The notes under the pieces are model-generated. The model searched no databases. It saw nothing but the letters and a program-made list of their open reading frames with translations, and was not told where the DNA came from. Positions 43,689 to 52,503 of a stretch of 64,000 nt of DNA are shown in pieces. This stretch comes from Rhizobium ruizarguesonis (GTDB lineage: Bacteria; Pseudomonadota; Alphaproteobacteria; Rhizobiales; Rhizobiaceae): assembly GCF_012349115.1 (NCBI RefSeq), contig NZ_PQIG01000092.1, forward strand, positions 1 through 64,000, in the 5' to 3' direction. The position numbers and the translations under genes were made by a program. Each line of letters opens with the position of its first letter. Position 1 is the first letter of the stretch.

Positions 43689-44783
43689 ATGACAGGCGAA
43701 GAAAGCAGCAGGCGGCCGCGCAAGATCGTGCATGTCGACATGGATGCCTTCTACGCCTCGGTCGAGCAGCGTGACAATCCGGAGCTGCGTGGCTTGCCGG
43801 TTGCCGTCGGCAGTCCTGCTGCCCGCGGCGTGGTGGCGGCCGCCAGCTATGAAGCCAGAAGGTTCGGCGTTCATTCCGCCATGCCGTCGGTGACTGCGCA
43901 GCGCAAATGCCCCGACCTGATCTTCGTCAAGCCGCGCTTCGATGTCTACAAGGCCGTGTCGTTGCAGATCCGGGCGATCTTTGCCGAGTACACCCCGATG
44001 ATCGAACCGTTGTCGCTTGACGAAGCCTATCTCGACGTCACCGAAAATCTCAAAGGCATGGAGATCGCTACCGAGATCGCCGCGGAAATCCGCGCCCGGA
44101 TCAAAGCGACCACTGGGCTCACCGCCTCGGCCGGCATTTCCTACAACAAGTTCCTCGCCAAGATGGCATCCGACCAGAACAAGCCGGACGGCCAGTTCGT
44201 CATCACGCCGAAGAACGGTCCGGCCTTCGTCGAACGCCTGCCCATCAAGAAGTTTCATGGTGTCGGACCGGCGACGGCCGAGAAGATGCATCGGCTCGGG
44301 ATCGAGACTGGAGCTGACCTCAAGGAGAGAACGCTCGACTTCCTCGTCGAACATTTCGGGAAGTCAGGACCGTATTTTTATGGGATCGCCCGCGGGATCG
44401 ACAATCGTCTGGTCAAACCGGACCGCGTGCGGAAATCCGTCGGTGCTGAAGACACGTTTTCGCAGGACATCCATTCCTTTGAGCCCGCCCGCGAAGGCCT
44501 TCAGCCACTGATCGAGAAGGTCTGGGGATACTGCGAGGCCAATGAGATCGGTGCCAAGACGGTGACCCTCAAGGTCAAATATGCCGATTTCAGCCAGATC
44601 ACCCGCAGCAAGACCGTTCCCGCACCTCTGCCGACGATCACTGATCTGGAGGAGGTGGTCGACCTTCTCCTTGCGCCAATCTTCCCGCCGCGAAAAGGGA
44701 TACGCCTGCTCGGCGTCACGCTGTCCTCACTGGAAGAACGGCGGGCCTCTCGTACAGCACCGCAGTTGCGGCTTGCGCTTTAG
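43689..44783 (+). CDS. dinB: DNA polymerase IV (Y family)
   Basis: Translesion polymerase of 364 residues. Catalytic motifs are intact: KIVHVDMDAFYASVEQRDNP at 13-32 and LSLDEAYLDVT near 108, with the steric-gate FYAS. FHGVGPATAEKMHRLGIETG is the helix-hairpin-helix region and RVRKSVGAEDTFSQDI starts the little-finger domain. It is second in a probable SOS operon behind the cysteine-rich gene, and divergent from imuA-imuB-dnaE2. Confidence 0.95.
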   Translation: MTGEESSRRPRKIVHVDMDAFYASVEQRDNPELRGLPVAVGSPAARGVVAAASYEARRFGVHSAMPSVTAQRKCPDLIFVKPRFDVYKAVSLQIRAIFAEYTPMIEPLSLDEAYLDVTENLKGMEIATEIAAEIRARIKATTGLTASAGISYNKFLAKMASDQNKPDGQFVITPKNGPAFVERLPIKKFHGVGPATAEKMHRLGIETGADLKERTLDFLVEHFGKSGPYFYGIARGIDNRLVKPDRVRKSVGAEDTFSQDIHSFEPAREGLQPLIEKVWGYCEANEIGAKTVTLKVKYADFSQITRSKTVPAPLPTITDLEEVVDLLLAPIFPPRKGIRLLGVTLSSLEERRASRTAPQLRLAL

Positions 44784-45015
44784 GCCGCCAGCATCGACTG
44801 GGCCAGAGCGTTTGAATGGCGCCCGACCCGGGCTGTCCCTTATGGCAGCAACTATGGGAAACCGACCCCGCAGACCTATCAATCCGATGGACCCAGCCGA
44901 AGCATCGTTCAAGCCGGCGAAGTAGACTGCGGAACCGGCTGTCGGGCCACCGGCGCTGCCAAATATGAAGGAACTCGTTTCGATCAAAATAGACCGGCTA
45001 TGACGAGGCAGGATT

Positions 45016-45501
45016 TCAAGCGCTCGCCCCGAAGCCCTTGTCATCGCGGGGAATGATATTTGGATTGTCCCCTTCGATCTTCGGATAGAACTGAGATTCA
45101 TGTGCCCAATCAGCCTCAGCCTCTTCCAGTTCCTCAGGAGAAAGGTAGCGGATTACGAGCTTGTCGAGAACGTCTTCCACGTCCTGGGCCATTCTGAGCA
45201 GGTCCGTGGACTTGCCGAGATGTCCGCGCTCGCCGAAATAGTCGAAGCACATGCCCCAGACTGTATTGCGAAGGTCGAGAACCTTTTTCGTCGTCTCCGG
45301 TGAAAGGTATGGGTTGTCTCCAAACTCAAGTGAATCAGACACGTCCTGCGCCCGACGGGACAGGCTTTCTGACCGAGACCTCGAACCATCCGTTTCGAAA
45401 ACGTCATAGCACTGTCTGCCGACATGCTCGGCGTAGACCGCGATCTTCATGACGTCCTGGGGCGAGATGTCCGGATCATTTCTATATAAGATCGTAGGCA
45501 T
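45016..45501 (-). CDS. Hypothetical SOS-regulated protein, 161 aa
   Basis: Acidic soluble protein starting MPTILYRNDPDISPQDVMKI and containing DLRNTVWGMCFDYFGERGHL and LLRMAQDVEDVLDKLVIRYL; mostly helical with no membrane segment. I do not recognise the family. GGAGG lies about eight bases before the ATG. A perfect LexA box (45549-45563) is 48 bp upstream, the same spacing as for imuA, so the gene is probably induced by DNA damage together with the neighbouring dinB and imu operons. Confidence 0.72.
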   Translation of the reverse strand: MPTILYRNDPDISPQDVMKIAVYAEHVGRQCYDVFETDGSRSRSESLSRRAQDVSDSLEFGDNPYLSPETTKKVLDLRNTVWGMCFDYFGERGHLGKSTDLLRMAQDVEDVLDKLVIRYLSPEELEEAEADWAHESQFYPKIEGDNPNIIPRDDKGFGASA

Positions 45502-45548
45502 GCAGCATCCTCCATTCTCGGGACGGGGTATCGGGTCGCTGTAAGGAT

Positions 45549-45563
45549 GTTCTTATTTTGTTC
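45549..45563 (-). promoter_or_regulatory. LexA (SOS) box upstream of the 161-aa hypothetical gene
   Basis: GTTC-TTATTTT-GTTC is an exact GTTC-N7-GTTC match and overlaps an AT-rich segment suited to a promoter. It is 48 bp from the start codon of the minus-strand gene. Confidence 0.82.
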
Positions 45564-45750
45564 TTTTTCTAGGGAGAGTCAAGGGCGCATTTTCCAGTGC
45601 CATAGGGGGAGCTTCAACTTCATGGCGCGGGCGGAGCCACCGGAGCAGGGGCGCTTTGCACTCACAACTGTGCCAAATTAACCCATTAATTAGCATTCGC
45701 TTGCATGCACGGACGGCAATGTTACCGTTGCTCACCGTGGGGGATCGCGC

Positions 45751-46008
45751 ATGACAATTGAAGAGCTGATCGATTTACAGGAAGCAGGCTCGAGGGCGCG
45801 GGTACTCGGACTAAAGGCCCACGAGAATCCATACCTCGCGGCCCATAGGGTGCCGACTGGTGATACCAGTGCTCTCGGAGACTGGCTTGCGCGTCACGAC
45901 GCGTGGAAGTTCGGTTGGGAAGCGGAGGATGCTTGTCGCGAAGGTAGGATTGTTGCTCACTTCAAGGAACCGATCTCGATTGCCACACAACGCCCGCTCG
46001 ATGCGTAG
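45751..46008 (+). CDS. Small hypothetical protein, 85 aa (CrpP/RMF-like pattern)
   Basis: Starts MTIEELIDLQEAGSRARVLG. The arrangement GLKAHENPYLAAHRVP followed by WKFGWEAEDACREGR recalls the short NPY...W..GW proteins related to ribosome modulation factor and CrpP, but the similarity is weak. A GGGGGA ribosome binding site precedes the ATG. Function unknown. Confidence 0.55.
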   Translation: MTIEELIDLQEAGSRARVLGLKAHENPYLAAHRVPTGDTSALGDWLARHDAWKFGWEAEDACREGRIVAHFKEPISIATQRPLDA

Positions 46009-46405
46009 CGATGAGCGGACGGTTGTTCCGGAGCAATTTCGGGATGCTCTTTTGCGCGTGGCCGACAAGGCGGGTATCGCTTCTCCAACTGTCGTTCACC
46101 GACGACAAACAAGGAGGCGGCTGGCAGCGATCAGCAGGCCCAATTCGCATACGCCGTGACGACGGCCGGCTCCGCTTTGCAGCCCCCGACTTACGCCGTG
46201 TTGGCCAGGTAAAATCTGAGCCTCCGGCGCAGATCATGATAGGACTGCATCTTGCCTCCGATGCTATGGCTAATTCGAATTGGCTGGTTAATGAGCCCGT
46301 TGCGTAGGCGATGCCCCAGTCAGCGACGTCAGTGCGCATCCGACATTTCGCAGCGCTCGACTTTGGGCAGAACAGCCTTCAGTTCCGCGAACAAACTGCC
46401 CAAGA
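46009..46405. other. No recognisable gene
   Basis: Nearly 400 bases with overlapping short frames on both strands, none with a convincing start or family resemblance. Confidence 0.45.
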
Positions 46406-46842
46406 TCATTTCGATTTGGAGTAGAGTCCAAGGTTGTTGCTCAACGCGAATCCGCAACGCCGATAAAATTCTGACAACTCACCATCTCTCTTCGAGATCA
46501 ACCAAACGCTGTTACACCCTTCTCCGCTTGCGGTTTCAAAAACCGCCGAAAGGAGTGCGGTCCCTATTCCCGCACGCTGTGCTTCGGGCAGCACCGAAAG
46601 CTCGTCGAGGTAAATGACCGGGCCGGCATGGCGCCGCTGTCGTATGCCCAATGCGATCCCGAGCACCTTGCCTCTATCAATTGCCGCAAGCGCAATCGAT
46701 TTGGGTGTGTCGAGCACATAGGTTATAGCTTCAACCGCCGCTTCAAGCGACCAATTCTCGTTCCATGGAGGGCGAGCGTAGGCAATACATCGGCCGCGCC
46801 TTTGAGATGTTCTGAAACAAGCCGTTCAATCTGAAATGACAT
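46406..46842 (-). pseudogene. GNAT-family N-acetyltransferase, frameshifted
   Basis: From the ATG at 46842 the frame reads MSFQIERLVSEHLKGAADVL, then goes off. In the next frame the sequence resumes as AYARPPWNENWSLEAAVEAI and continues to VIYLDELSVLPEAQRAGIGT (acetyl-CoA loop) and SEFYRRCGFALSNNLGLYSK at the end. One lost base near 46785 explains it. The intact protein would be a 145-residue acetyltransferase of unknown substrate. A truncated product from GTG at 46717 lacks the first strand and helices. Confidence 0.7.
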
Positions 46843-46933
46843 AAACCAGCCTCACGTCGCGTGAGGTGACATTTGCCCCAGCGCGACGGAAATTTCAAAG
46901 GAAAGGGTTCCCAGTGCGCGTCCACACCTCATG

Positions 46934-47003
46934 CTGACCAATAATTTGATACAAATTTTGGTTAGTAATCGAGCCAGCTCTTGTTACTGACCAAAATTTG
47001 TAT
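46934..47003. promoter_or_regulatory. Operator with long inverted repeat upstream of AbiEi-like gene
   Basis: ATACAAATTTTGGTTAGTAA (46949-46968) and TTACTGACCAAAATTTGTAT (46984-47003) are reverse complements with one mismatch, 15 bp apart. A third, looser copy (TGACCAATAATTTGATA) starts at 46935. The sites lie just upstream of the antitoxin start and fit cooperative autorepression. Confidence 0.75.
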
Positions 47004-47031
47004 ATATTTTTCGGTCAGAGGTGGCGCTGTA

Positions 47032-47751
47032 ATGCCTGATCCCACATCCGATACACTGGAGCGAATTCACGACCGTATCGCCAAGGCCGCACCTGCCGGC
47101 GTCTGGTCGCGTGCCGATTTTCTGGATATCGGAACCCCCAACGCCGTCGAAAAGGCAGTGCAGCGGCTTGCCAACCGAGGCGCCATTCGTCGCCCTCACC
47201 GAGGCCTATACGACAAGCCAGCCACAAGCCAGTTGACCGGCAAGATGGTCTTTCCGCCGCGGGCCTCATTCATCGATGCGATTGCCCGGCGCGACAAGCT
47301 GCGAGTCCTTGTGGAGGGCATGACCGCCGCCAACGACCTCGGTCTGACGACAGCCGTCCCGGCACGCTCGACGATCTACGCCGATACCTATCCAAGGACG
47401 ATCGAGATCGAAGCCAACGCCGGCGATCCGAACGCGACGAAACCGGTTATCTACACGCTGGATTTCAAGCGCATCTCGGCAAAGACCGCCTTCTGGGCGG
47501 GACGGCCGGCCATGCGTGTAGTCCAGGCGCTCAATTGGTTCCGGGACGAACGATCCAACTTGGACGTCGTCGTCGAGGGCATCGCGCGCCACCTAGCGCA
47601 AAACCCGCACCGGGAGGCGATCATCGAGGATCTGCGCGAAAACATCCACGCCATCCCCGCCTGGATGTATTCGGCCGTGGACGCGATGATCCGTGCTCCC
47701 CGCCCCTCAACCCACGAAACACTGGAAAAGCATGAAACAGGCGTTCATTGA
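47032..47751 (+). CDS. AbiEi-type / DUF6088 antitoxin-repressor
   Basis: A 239-residue type IV antitoxin. The N-terminal winged-helix part reads RIHDRIAKAAPAGVWSRADF, then GTPNAVEKAVQRLANRGAIR and RPHRGLYDKP; the following region contains LVEGMTAANDLGLTTAVPAR and IEIEANAGDP, as in DUF6088/AbiEi proteins. It is intact, has its own inverted-repeat operator, and overlaps the start of a toxin gene that is truncated. It may now be a solitary DNA-binding protein. Confidence 0.82.
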   Translation: MPDPTSDTLERIHDRIAKAAPAGVWSRADFLDIGTPNAVEKAVQRLANRGAIRRPHRGLYDKPATSQLTGKMVFPPRASFIDAIARRDKLRVLVEGMTAANDLGLTTAVPARSTIYADTYPRTIEIEANAGDPNATKPVIYTLDFKRISAKTAFWAGRPAMRVVQALNWFRDERSNLDVVVEGIARHLAQNPHREAIIEDLRENIHAIPAWMYSAVDAMIRAPRPSTHETLEKHETGVH

Positions 47752-48058
47752 AATCCTCCGTTCGACTGTCGATGAGCGCAGGGCGCTCTTTTCCGCCGTA
47801 GCTTCCGATCTGGAAACACGGGCTGAGAATATTGAAAAGGACCTCTATGTCTGCTGGGTGCTCGACTTTCTGTTCAATCGGCGCCCGGCTGATCCCGTAC
47901 GTCTTTACTTCAAGGGCGGCACCAGCCTCAGCAAGGCGTACGGTCTGATCCGACGCTTTTCCGAGGATATCGACATCGGCATCTACAAGGCGGATCTGAA
48001 CCCCGGCCTGATGAAGCCGAGATTGATCCGGCCGCTTTCCAGCCCGCCGCTCTGGTGA
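47732..48058 (+). pseudogene. AbiEii-type toxin, truncated by a LysR fragment
   Basis: Overlaps the antitoxin by 20 bp, as expected. The start (MKQAFIEILRSTVDERRALF) and the nucleotidyltransferase motif RLYFKGGTSLSKAYGLI with RRFSEDIDIGIYK are present, but after KADLN near 48003 the sequence becomes antisense LysR DNA and the frame ends at 48058. About two thirds of the toxin is missing. The catalytic GGTS and DID remain, but the protein is almost certainly inactive. Confidence 0.78.
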
Positions 48059-48240
48059 TCTCGGCCCGAAGATCGATCTCGCCTAAGATCCCGACGCAGC
48101 ACTCGTAGAAGGTCTCCCCTGCCCTCACCATTTCCACTGTCTCGTCGGGCCGATGAGCGGCGGACAGCCCGAGCTCCCGCCGCAGCGCCTGCACATCGTT
48201 GGAAAGCGCCAGCTGGCGACGCGCACCTTGGCTGCTCCGC
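48004..48240 (-). pseudogene. LysR-type regulator fragment with internal deletion
   Basis: The minus strand matches two blocks of the LysR gene at 49149-49934: 48004-48045 resembles the LysR region at about 49598-49640, and 48046-48240 the region from about 49785 to 49935. The 145 bp between them are missing, and both blocks have many point differences. It is an older, decayed paralogue. Confidence 0.72.
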
Positions 48241-48289
48241 GTAGATTTATCATCAAATGGTGCTATTTTGTGCTTAATCACGGACGCGG

Positions 48290-48493
48290 ATGATGCGATC
48301 AACGATCAATCTCGACGACACACTCTTGGATAAAGCAAGGTCCTTGACCGGCACCAAGGAAACCGCAGCGCTTGTCCGCCAGGCGTTGGAGACGCTTGTT
48401 CGCGTGGAATCGGGAAAACGCCTCATTGCGCTTGGAGGAACCATGCCCGATGCGGAGGCAGCTCCGCGCCGCCGGAGCACTGCGTCTAAGTGA
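48290..48493 (+). CDS. vapB: VapB-type antitoxin
   Basis: A 67-residue antitoxin. MMRSTINLDDTLLDKARSLT followed by GTKETAALVRQALETLV is a ribbon-helix-helix-type DNA-binding domain of the VapB/DUF2191 kind; the C-terminal ESGKRLIALGGTMPDAEAAP would wrap the toxin. It overlaps vapC by four bases (GTGA). The last 82 bp are duplicated at 53218-53299. Confidence 0.86.
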   Translation: MMRSTINLDDTLLDKARSLTGTKETAALVRQALETLVRVESGKRLIALGGTMPDAEAAPRRRSTASK

Positions 48494-48846
48494 TACTCGC
48501 AGACACCTCGATTTGGAGTGATCATTTCCGCCATATGAATGCCGAGCTGCGTTGGGTCATCGAAGGTGATCGGCTACTTTGTCACCCGAGCGTCATCGGC
48601 GAACTGGCTCTTGGCAGTCTGCGGGATCGCCGCAGCGTCCTGCTTTCCTTACGGCTCAGCGCAAAGCGATCGTCGATCGATCGACATGGCATTTTCAGCA
48701 TGGGCATTGGCTACACGGATGCCCACTTGTTGGCGTCGGTCCTCCTCGAGCGGCGAGCAGCTTTGTGGACGAGAGACAAGCGCTTGCGAGCAGCGGCCGA
48801 AAAGGCAGGAGCTGCCCTGCACATACCGGTCGACAGATCCCATTGA
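48490..48846 (+). CDS. vapC: VapC-type PIN-domain ribonuclease toxin
   Basis: PIN-domain RNase of 118 residues. Metal-binding acids are all present: Asp5 in MILADTS, Glu near 38 in GELALG, Asp near 79 in YTDAHLLAS and Asp near 96 in LWTRDKRL. It starts with GTG inside the vapB stop, so translation is coupled. Members of this family cleave tRNA or rRNA. Confidence 0.88.
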   Translation: MILADTSIWSDHFRHMNAELRWVIEGDRLLCHPSVIGELALGSLRDRRSVLLSLRLSAKRSSIDRHGIFSMGIGYTDAHLLASVLLERRAALWTRDKRLRAAAEKAGAALHIPVDRSH

Positions 48847-49148
48847 GTGTTCGAGCCGACCCTCTCTCCTCGAAACGAGGCGTTTCAGCCATGGCGGCGA
48901 TGGACATGCGCTGGCCGGTCGCATTCTTGCGATACCGTCGCGACTTCCACGGCAAGGGCGTCCCTCCAAACAATGAGCATACCAGGCGAAGGCGCTTCCG
49001 CGCCGGCGCCAGTTCGCGCACGGCTTGACCGGTTAAAGGGGTAGCCGCAGGAGGGTTAGCATCGCGCCGCTCGCAACGAGCGGAACCCGGGACCGACTGC
49101 CCCCGGCAAGCCGTTCCGCTTTGGGTGTACCCGTGGGCGCCCCTCGCC
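48847..49148. other. Gap between vapC and LysR fragment
   Basis: No gene can be supported in these 300 bases. A minus-strand frame here (GTPLPWKSRRYRKNATGQRM) resembles decayed coding DNA, but I cannot name it. Confidence 0.4.
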
Positions 49149-49934
49149 TCACTTGCCCGGCCGTCCCAATGACCGCGCGATATCGACGATGTCATCGCGC
49201 GAGGCGGTTGGATCCTCCTTGTTCCAGGCGACACCGAGCCCGATCCGGAAGTCGATGCCTCTCACCGCCTTCAGCTCGAAGGCCCGGTTCGGCAGGCCCT
49301 CGGTCCATTCCGGCGCAAAGCCGATGCCAAGGCCGGCCGAGACCAGCGACACCAGCGAATAGGTGTCGTCGCAGCTATAAGCGATGTTGCGGGTCAGGTC
49401 GTATTCTTCGAACTTCTCGTTGAAGTACCGCTCTGTGTAGGAGAGGTTCTTGCGATTGAAGGCGATGATCCTTTCCGAGCGTAGATCGTCGATGGCAATC
49501 TCCGCCTGCTCCGCCAGCCGGTTGCTGCGGGCCACCGCCAGGAGATATCGCTCATGAGCGATCGAGGCGAAGCGCAGCGAGCCGATGTTTTCCACCGGTC
49601 TGATGAAGCCGAGATTGATCTGGCCGTTTTCCAGGCCGCGGATGATGTCGCCGGTATTGCCGCTTGATATATGGATGCGGATATCCGGGTACTTGCGGGC
49701 GATCTTTGCCAGAAACGCCGGCAGCACGCCGGTGGTGGCCGGATAGACGGTGCCGATCCTGATCTGCCGGATCGTCTTGCCGGCCACCGCCCTGGTGATC
49801 TCGGCGGAAAGATCGACCTCGCTCAGGATCCCGACGCAGCGTTCGTGGAAGATCTCCCCTGCCCTGGTCAGTTCCACCCGCCTGGTCGAGCGGATGAACA
49901 GCGGACAACCGAGCTCCCGCTCCAGCGCCTGCAC
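49149..49934 (-). pseudogene. LysR-family regulator lacking the N-terminal HTH
   Basis: Effector-binding domain of a LysR regulator: RRVELTRAGEIFHERCVGIL, IRQIRIGTVYPATTGVLPAF, NLGFIRPVENIGSLRFASIA and SLVSAGLGIGFAPEWTEGLP. The frame begins at QALERELGCPLFIRSTRR; the first 50 or so residues with the helix-turn-helix are missing because an XRE-family fragment on the other strand starts at about 49940. It probably cannot bind DNA. A decayed second copy lies at 48004-48240. Confidence 0.78.
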
Positions 49935-49943
49935 ATGATGGCC

Positions 49944-50165
49944 GGCCGAAGAGAACCCGACCTAGCGATACTGGTAAGAATAGCGTCCTCGCTGGGCACA
50001 ACACCAAATTGGCTGCTGGGCGTCGCAGGACACGCAGACGCCGTTGCTGAAACGACAGATCTCCTGGAACGCTTTGCAAATGCCGCGAACGGCATGACGC
50101 TCGAAGAACTACAGCTATGTATCATACTTGCGGGAGCGATCGTCGCAGCAAAAACACGGCGTTAA
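49944..50165 (+). pseudogene. XRE-family repressor, C-terminal fragment
   Basis: The plus strand reads GRREPDLAILVRIASSLGTT and PNWLLGV, the end of a Cro/CI-type helix-turn-helix, followed by a helical tail EETDL-like region and stop at 50165. The first half of the HTH is lost at the junction with the LysR fragment, so two genes were broken at the same point. Confidence 0.65.
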
Positions 50166-50425
50166 TATCTCAGATGAACATGCCCTTGGTCGTCGGCGAA
50201 ACCCAACCTAGCCGCCTTGAAGGGGATCTGAACCGCCGCCCCTGTTGGAAAATGCGCACTCATATAAATTCGCAACCCGCACAACAGCTTGAGGATGAAT
50301 GACCTATTAGGGGCCGATTCCGGAACGTCCGGTTCGGGAACTGCATTTGGTGAAGCTGCCATTGACAACCGTTGACCGCTGCCGGCGACCATACAGCGTG
50401 CGGCAGTCGCGCGTAACCCCGATCG

Positions 50426-50992
50426 CTAGAGCACCCCGATACAGCGGAGCAGGGCCTGCAGTTCGGCCTCGACACCTGCCGCCCGCAGGACGGCATCCCG
50501 ATCAATCCGGCGCGCCAGATTGGCGCGCGTCATGGGTTTTTTGTATTCCGGCCATTCCTTTTCGAGCGCTTTAATCGCCCCCGGTGTATCGGGCGGGCGG
50601 TTGGCCGCCTTGCCCTCCAGATGGCGCAGCAATACCGCCTCGAAACAGGGCCGTTGCCAGAGGATCGTGATCCCGTTGTCGGCCGCGAGCTTGCGCGTTC
50701 GGTCGGCGCGCCGCGGATCGCGCTCGGCCTGGTCAAAATCTAAAAGCGCGAAACGTTCCGCGGGCGCACTGCGTTTCCTCTGGAGCAGCTTCAGGCGATG
50801 CACCGCCATTTCGATACGCGACAGCGGATCGCCGGTCCCTGGTCCCAATTCATCAACGTGCAGGTGCACTGGCAAATTGGCATCGCGGATCAGGTCTTGC
50901 AGAAAACCGGCATAACCAACTTCTGATGCGCCCTCGCAGCCGATATATACCGGACGACGAAGCTCGATATGTGGCGGGCGACGACGGCTCAT
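50426..50992 (-). CDS. RloB/AbiLii-like protein
   Basis: A 188-residue protein with the RloB pattern: VYIGCEGASEVGYAGFLQDL (Toprim-like acidic turn), ERFALLDFDQAERDPRRADR (DxD) and ILWQRPCFEAVLLRHLEG (CFExxLL motif). RloB/AbiLii proteins are nuclease-like partners of an AAA ATPase in phage-defence pairs such as AbiL. It overlaps the ATPase stop by four bases (ATGA at 50989-50992). Confidence 0.8.
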   Translation of the reverse strand: MSRRRPPHIELRRPVYIGCEGASEVGYAGFLQDLIRDANLPVHLHVDELGPGTGDPLSRIEMAVHRLKLLQRKRSAPAERFALLDFDQAERDPRRADRTRKLAADNGITILWQRPCFEAVLLRHLEGKAANRPPDTPGAIKALEKEWPEYKKPMTRANLARRIDRDAVLRAAGVEAELQALLRCIGVL

Positions 50993-52218
50993 CCGAGGTG
51001 TGGAACCCCGCCGTAGGCACCGCTCAGATACTTGCGGTAGTGGTTCTCGTCGCGGCGCACCTTCACGTCCATGAGGCTGTAAAGATGGCTGCGGCCCTGC
51101 CGGTCCTTCTCGCAGATCACGATTTCCTCCTTGTTGAGGTCATCGAGCAGCGAGGCCGAATGGCTGGAAAGCCAGAGCTGTGCGTTGAACTTATTGCGCC
51201 CCGAAGCCGCATAGAACCAGCGCACCAGTTCAGGCAGCATGTTCGGGTGAATGGCCGCGTCCATTTCGTCGATCGCGGCGATACCACCCATATCAAGCGC
51301 GCTCATGATGAACGGGAACATCTTGATAAAGGCCCGCGTTCCGTGACTTTCCATCAGCCAAGGCATCTCGACCGCAAGCCCCGCGTGCTTGAACAGCAGC
51401 AGCGGCCCGTTGTCTGTGTGCTGAAAGCGCATGCCTTCCACGCCCACGTCGATACGGCTTAGCTCATCCCTCAGTCGCGAGACGACGTTGGGCTGGTTCT
51501 TGAGATAGTCGATCACGTCGCGATCGACGAAGGAGTGCACAGGCTCAATCTGGAAGAAGGCCTTGCGCGCCGTATCCACGAGAAGCTGCGCGGTCGGGTG
51601 CTGGAATTTCGCGAACGACGATAGCACCGTATGATTGCCGGCGAGCGTCTTCACGAGGTGCTGGAAGCCCGAGAGGCTGAAGGTCTTAGAGTCCTTCACC
51701 TTGCCTTCGGCATTGCGCTCATAGACGCGCTGCCATTTCCCTTGGCCGTTCGGCTTCTGGCGCAGCGCCTCGGAGCCGATCCGCACCGCGAGCCCTTCCT
51801 TGAGTTCGATTTCCAGTTCGTAGCGGTAAGTGCCTTGCTCGACCTTTTCGCCGCTCATGGCGCGCTGAAAGACTTCCGGCGTCAGGTTCATGATGCCGCC
51901 CAGCTCGATCGCGAAGCGGATCGGCCGATAGGCGGATTCCACGTCGTTGAAACGCTCGATGCCAGCGAAGCCTGGCACCGTCCGCGCTACGCTGTCGCGG
52001 ATCATCGTCGCGACGAATTCGAGCGCGCGCAGCACCGTGGTTTTGCCGGAGGCGTTCGCGCCATAGAGCGCAACGACCTTCGGCGCGCGCACGTCCGCGC
52101 CCTCGAAGATAGGGGCATAACGGCCTTCCGGATCAGGCACTTTTCCATCCACGGTGAGGTCGAGCACCTGTGGATCGCGAATGGAGAAGAAGTTTTCGAC
52201 CTCTAGCTTATAGAGCAT
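50989..52218 (-). CDS. AAA-family ATPase of RloA/AbiLi type (OLD-like)
   Basis: A 409-residue ATPase. It starts MLYKLEVENFFSIRDPQVLD and carries Walker A LYGANASGKTTVLRALEF near residue 52, Walker B GIAAIDEMDAAIHPNMLPEL near 310 and the switch LSSHSASLLDDL near 345, as in RecF/OLD-like AAA_15/AAA_21 proteins. The coupled RloB-like gene downstream makes this an AbiL-type two-gene defence module. The long insertion between the Walker motifs is normal for the family. Confidence 0.85.
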   Translation of the reverse strand: MLYKLEVENFFSIRDPQVLDLTVDGKVPDPEGRYAPIFEGADVRAPKVVALYGANASGKTTVLRALEFVATMIRDSVARTVPGFAGIERFNDVESAYRPIRFAIELGGIMNLTPEVFQRAMSGEKVEQGTYRYELEIELKEGLAVRIGSEALRQKPNGQGKWQRVYERNAEGKVKDSKTFSLSGFQHLVKTLAGNHTVLSSFAKFQHPTAQLLVDTARKAFFQIEPVHSFVDRDVIDYLKNQPNVVSRLRDELSRIDVGVEGMRFQHTDNGPLLLFKHAGLAVEMPWLMESHGTRAFIKMFPFIMSALDMGGIAAIDEMDAAIHPNMLPELVRWFYAASGRNKFNAQLWLSSHSASLLDDLNKEEIVICEKDRQGRSHLYSLMDVKVRRDENHYRKYLSGAYGGVPHLG

Positions 52219-52503
52219 GGCGTACCTCGCTTAGGTCTGAAATAGCATATTTAACGAGATTCCGTCAATAACTCGATTACAGGATGCCCCGTGATCGCCG
52301 AGGGATTCGCATCGGCTGGCCACGTAAAAATCGGAGGTTGGTTCTCGAAATGACCAAAAGGAACCGCGAAGCCGCCTTTGAGCGCAAACGGCATTTGGCA
52401 TGGTCCTATGTGCCGGAACGCTTCCTATGTGGTACCGCTGAAAGCCGACCTTTGTATCAGCGTAGTGGGCCGACTGAAGGGACGACGAACGCAGCGACGG
52501 CCC

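Noticed and set aside
43518..44354. Minus-strand open frame of 278 codons across dinB
   Set aside because: Antisense to dinB and its upstream gene; no recognisable domains.
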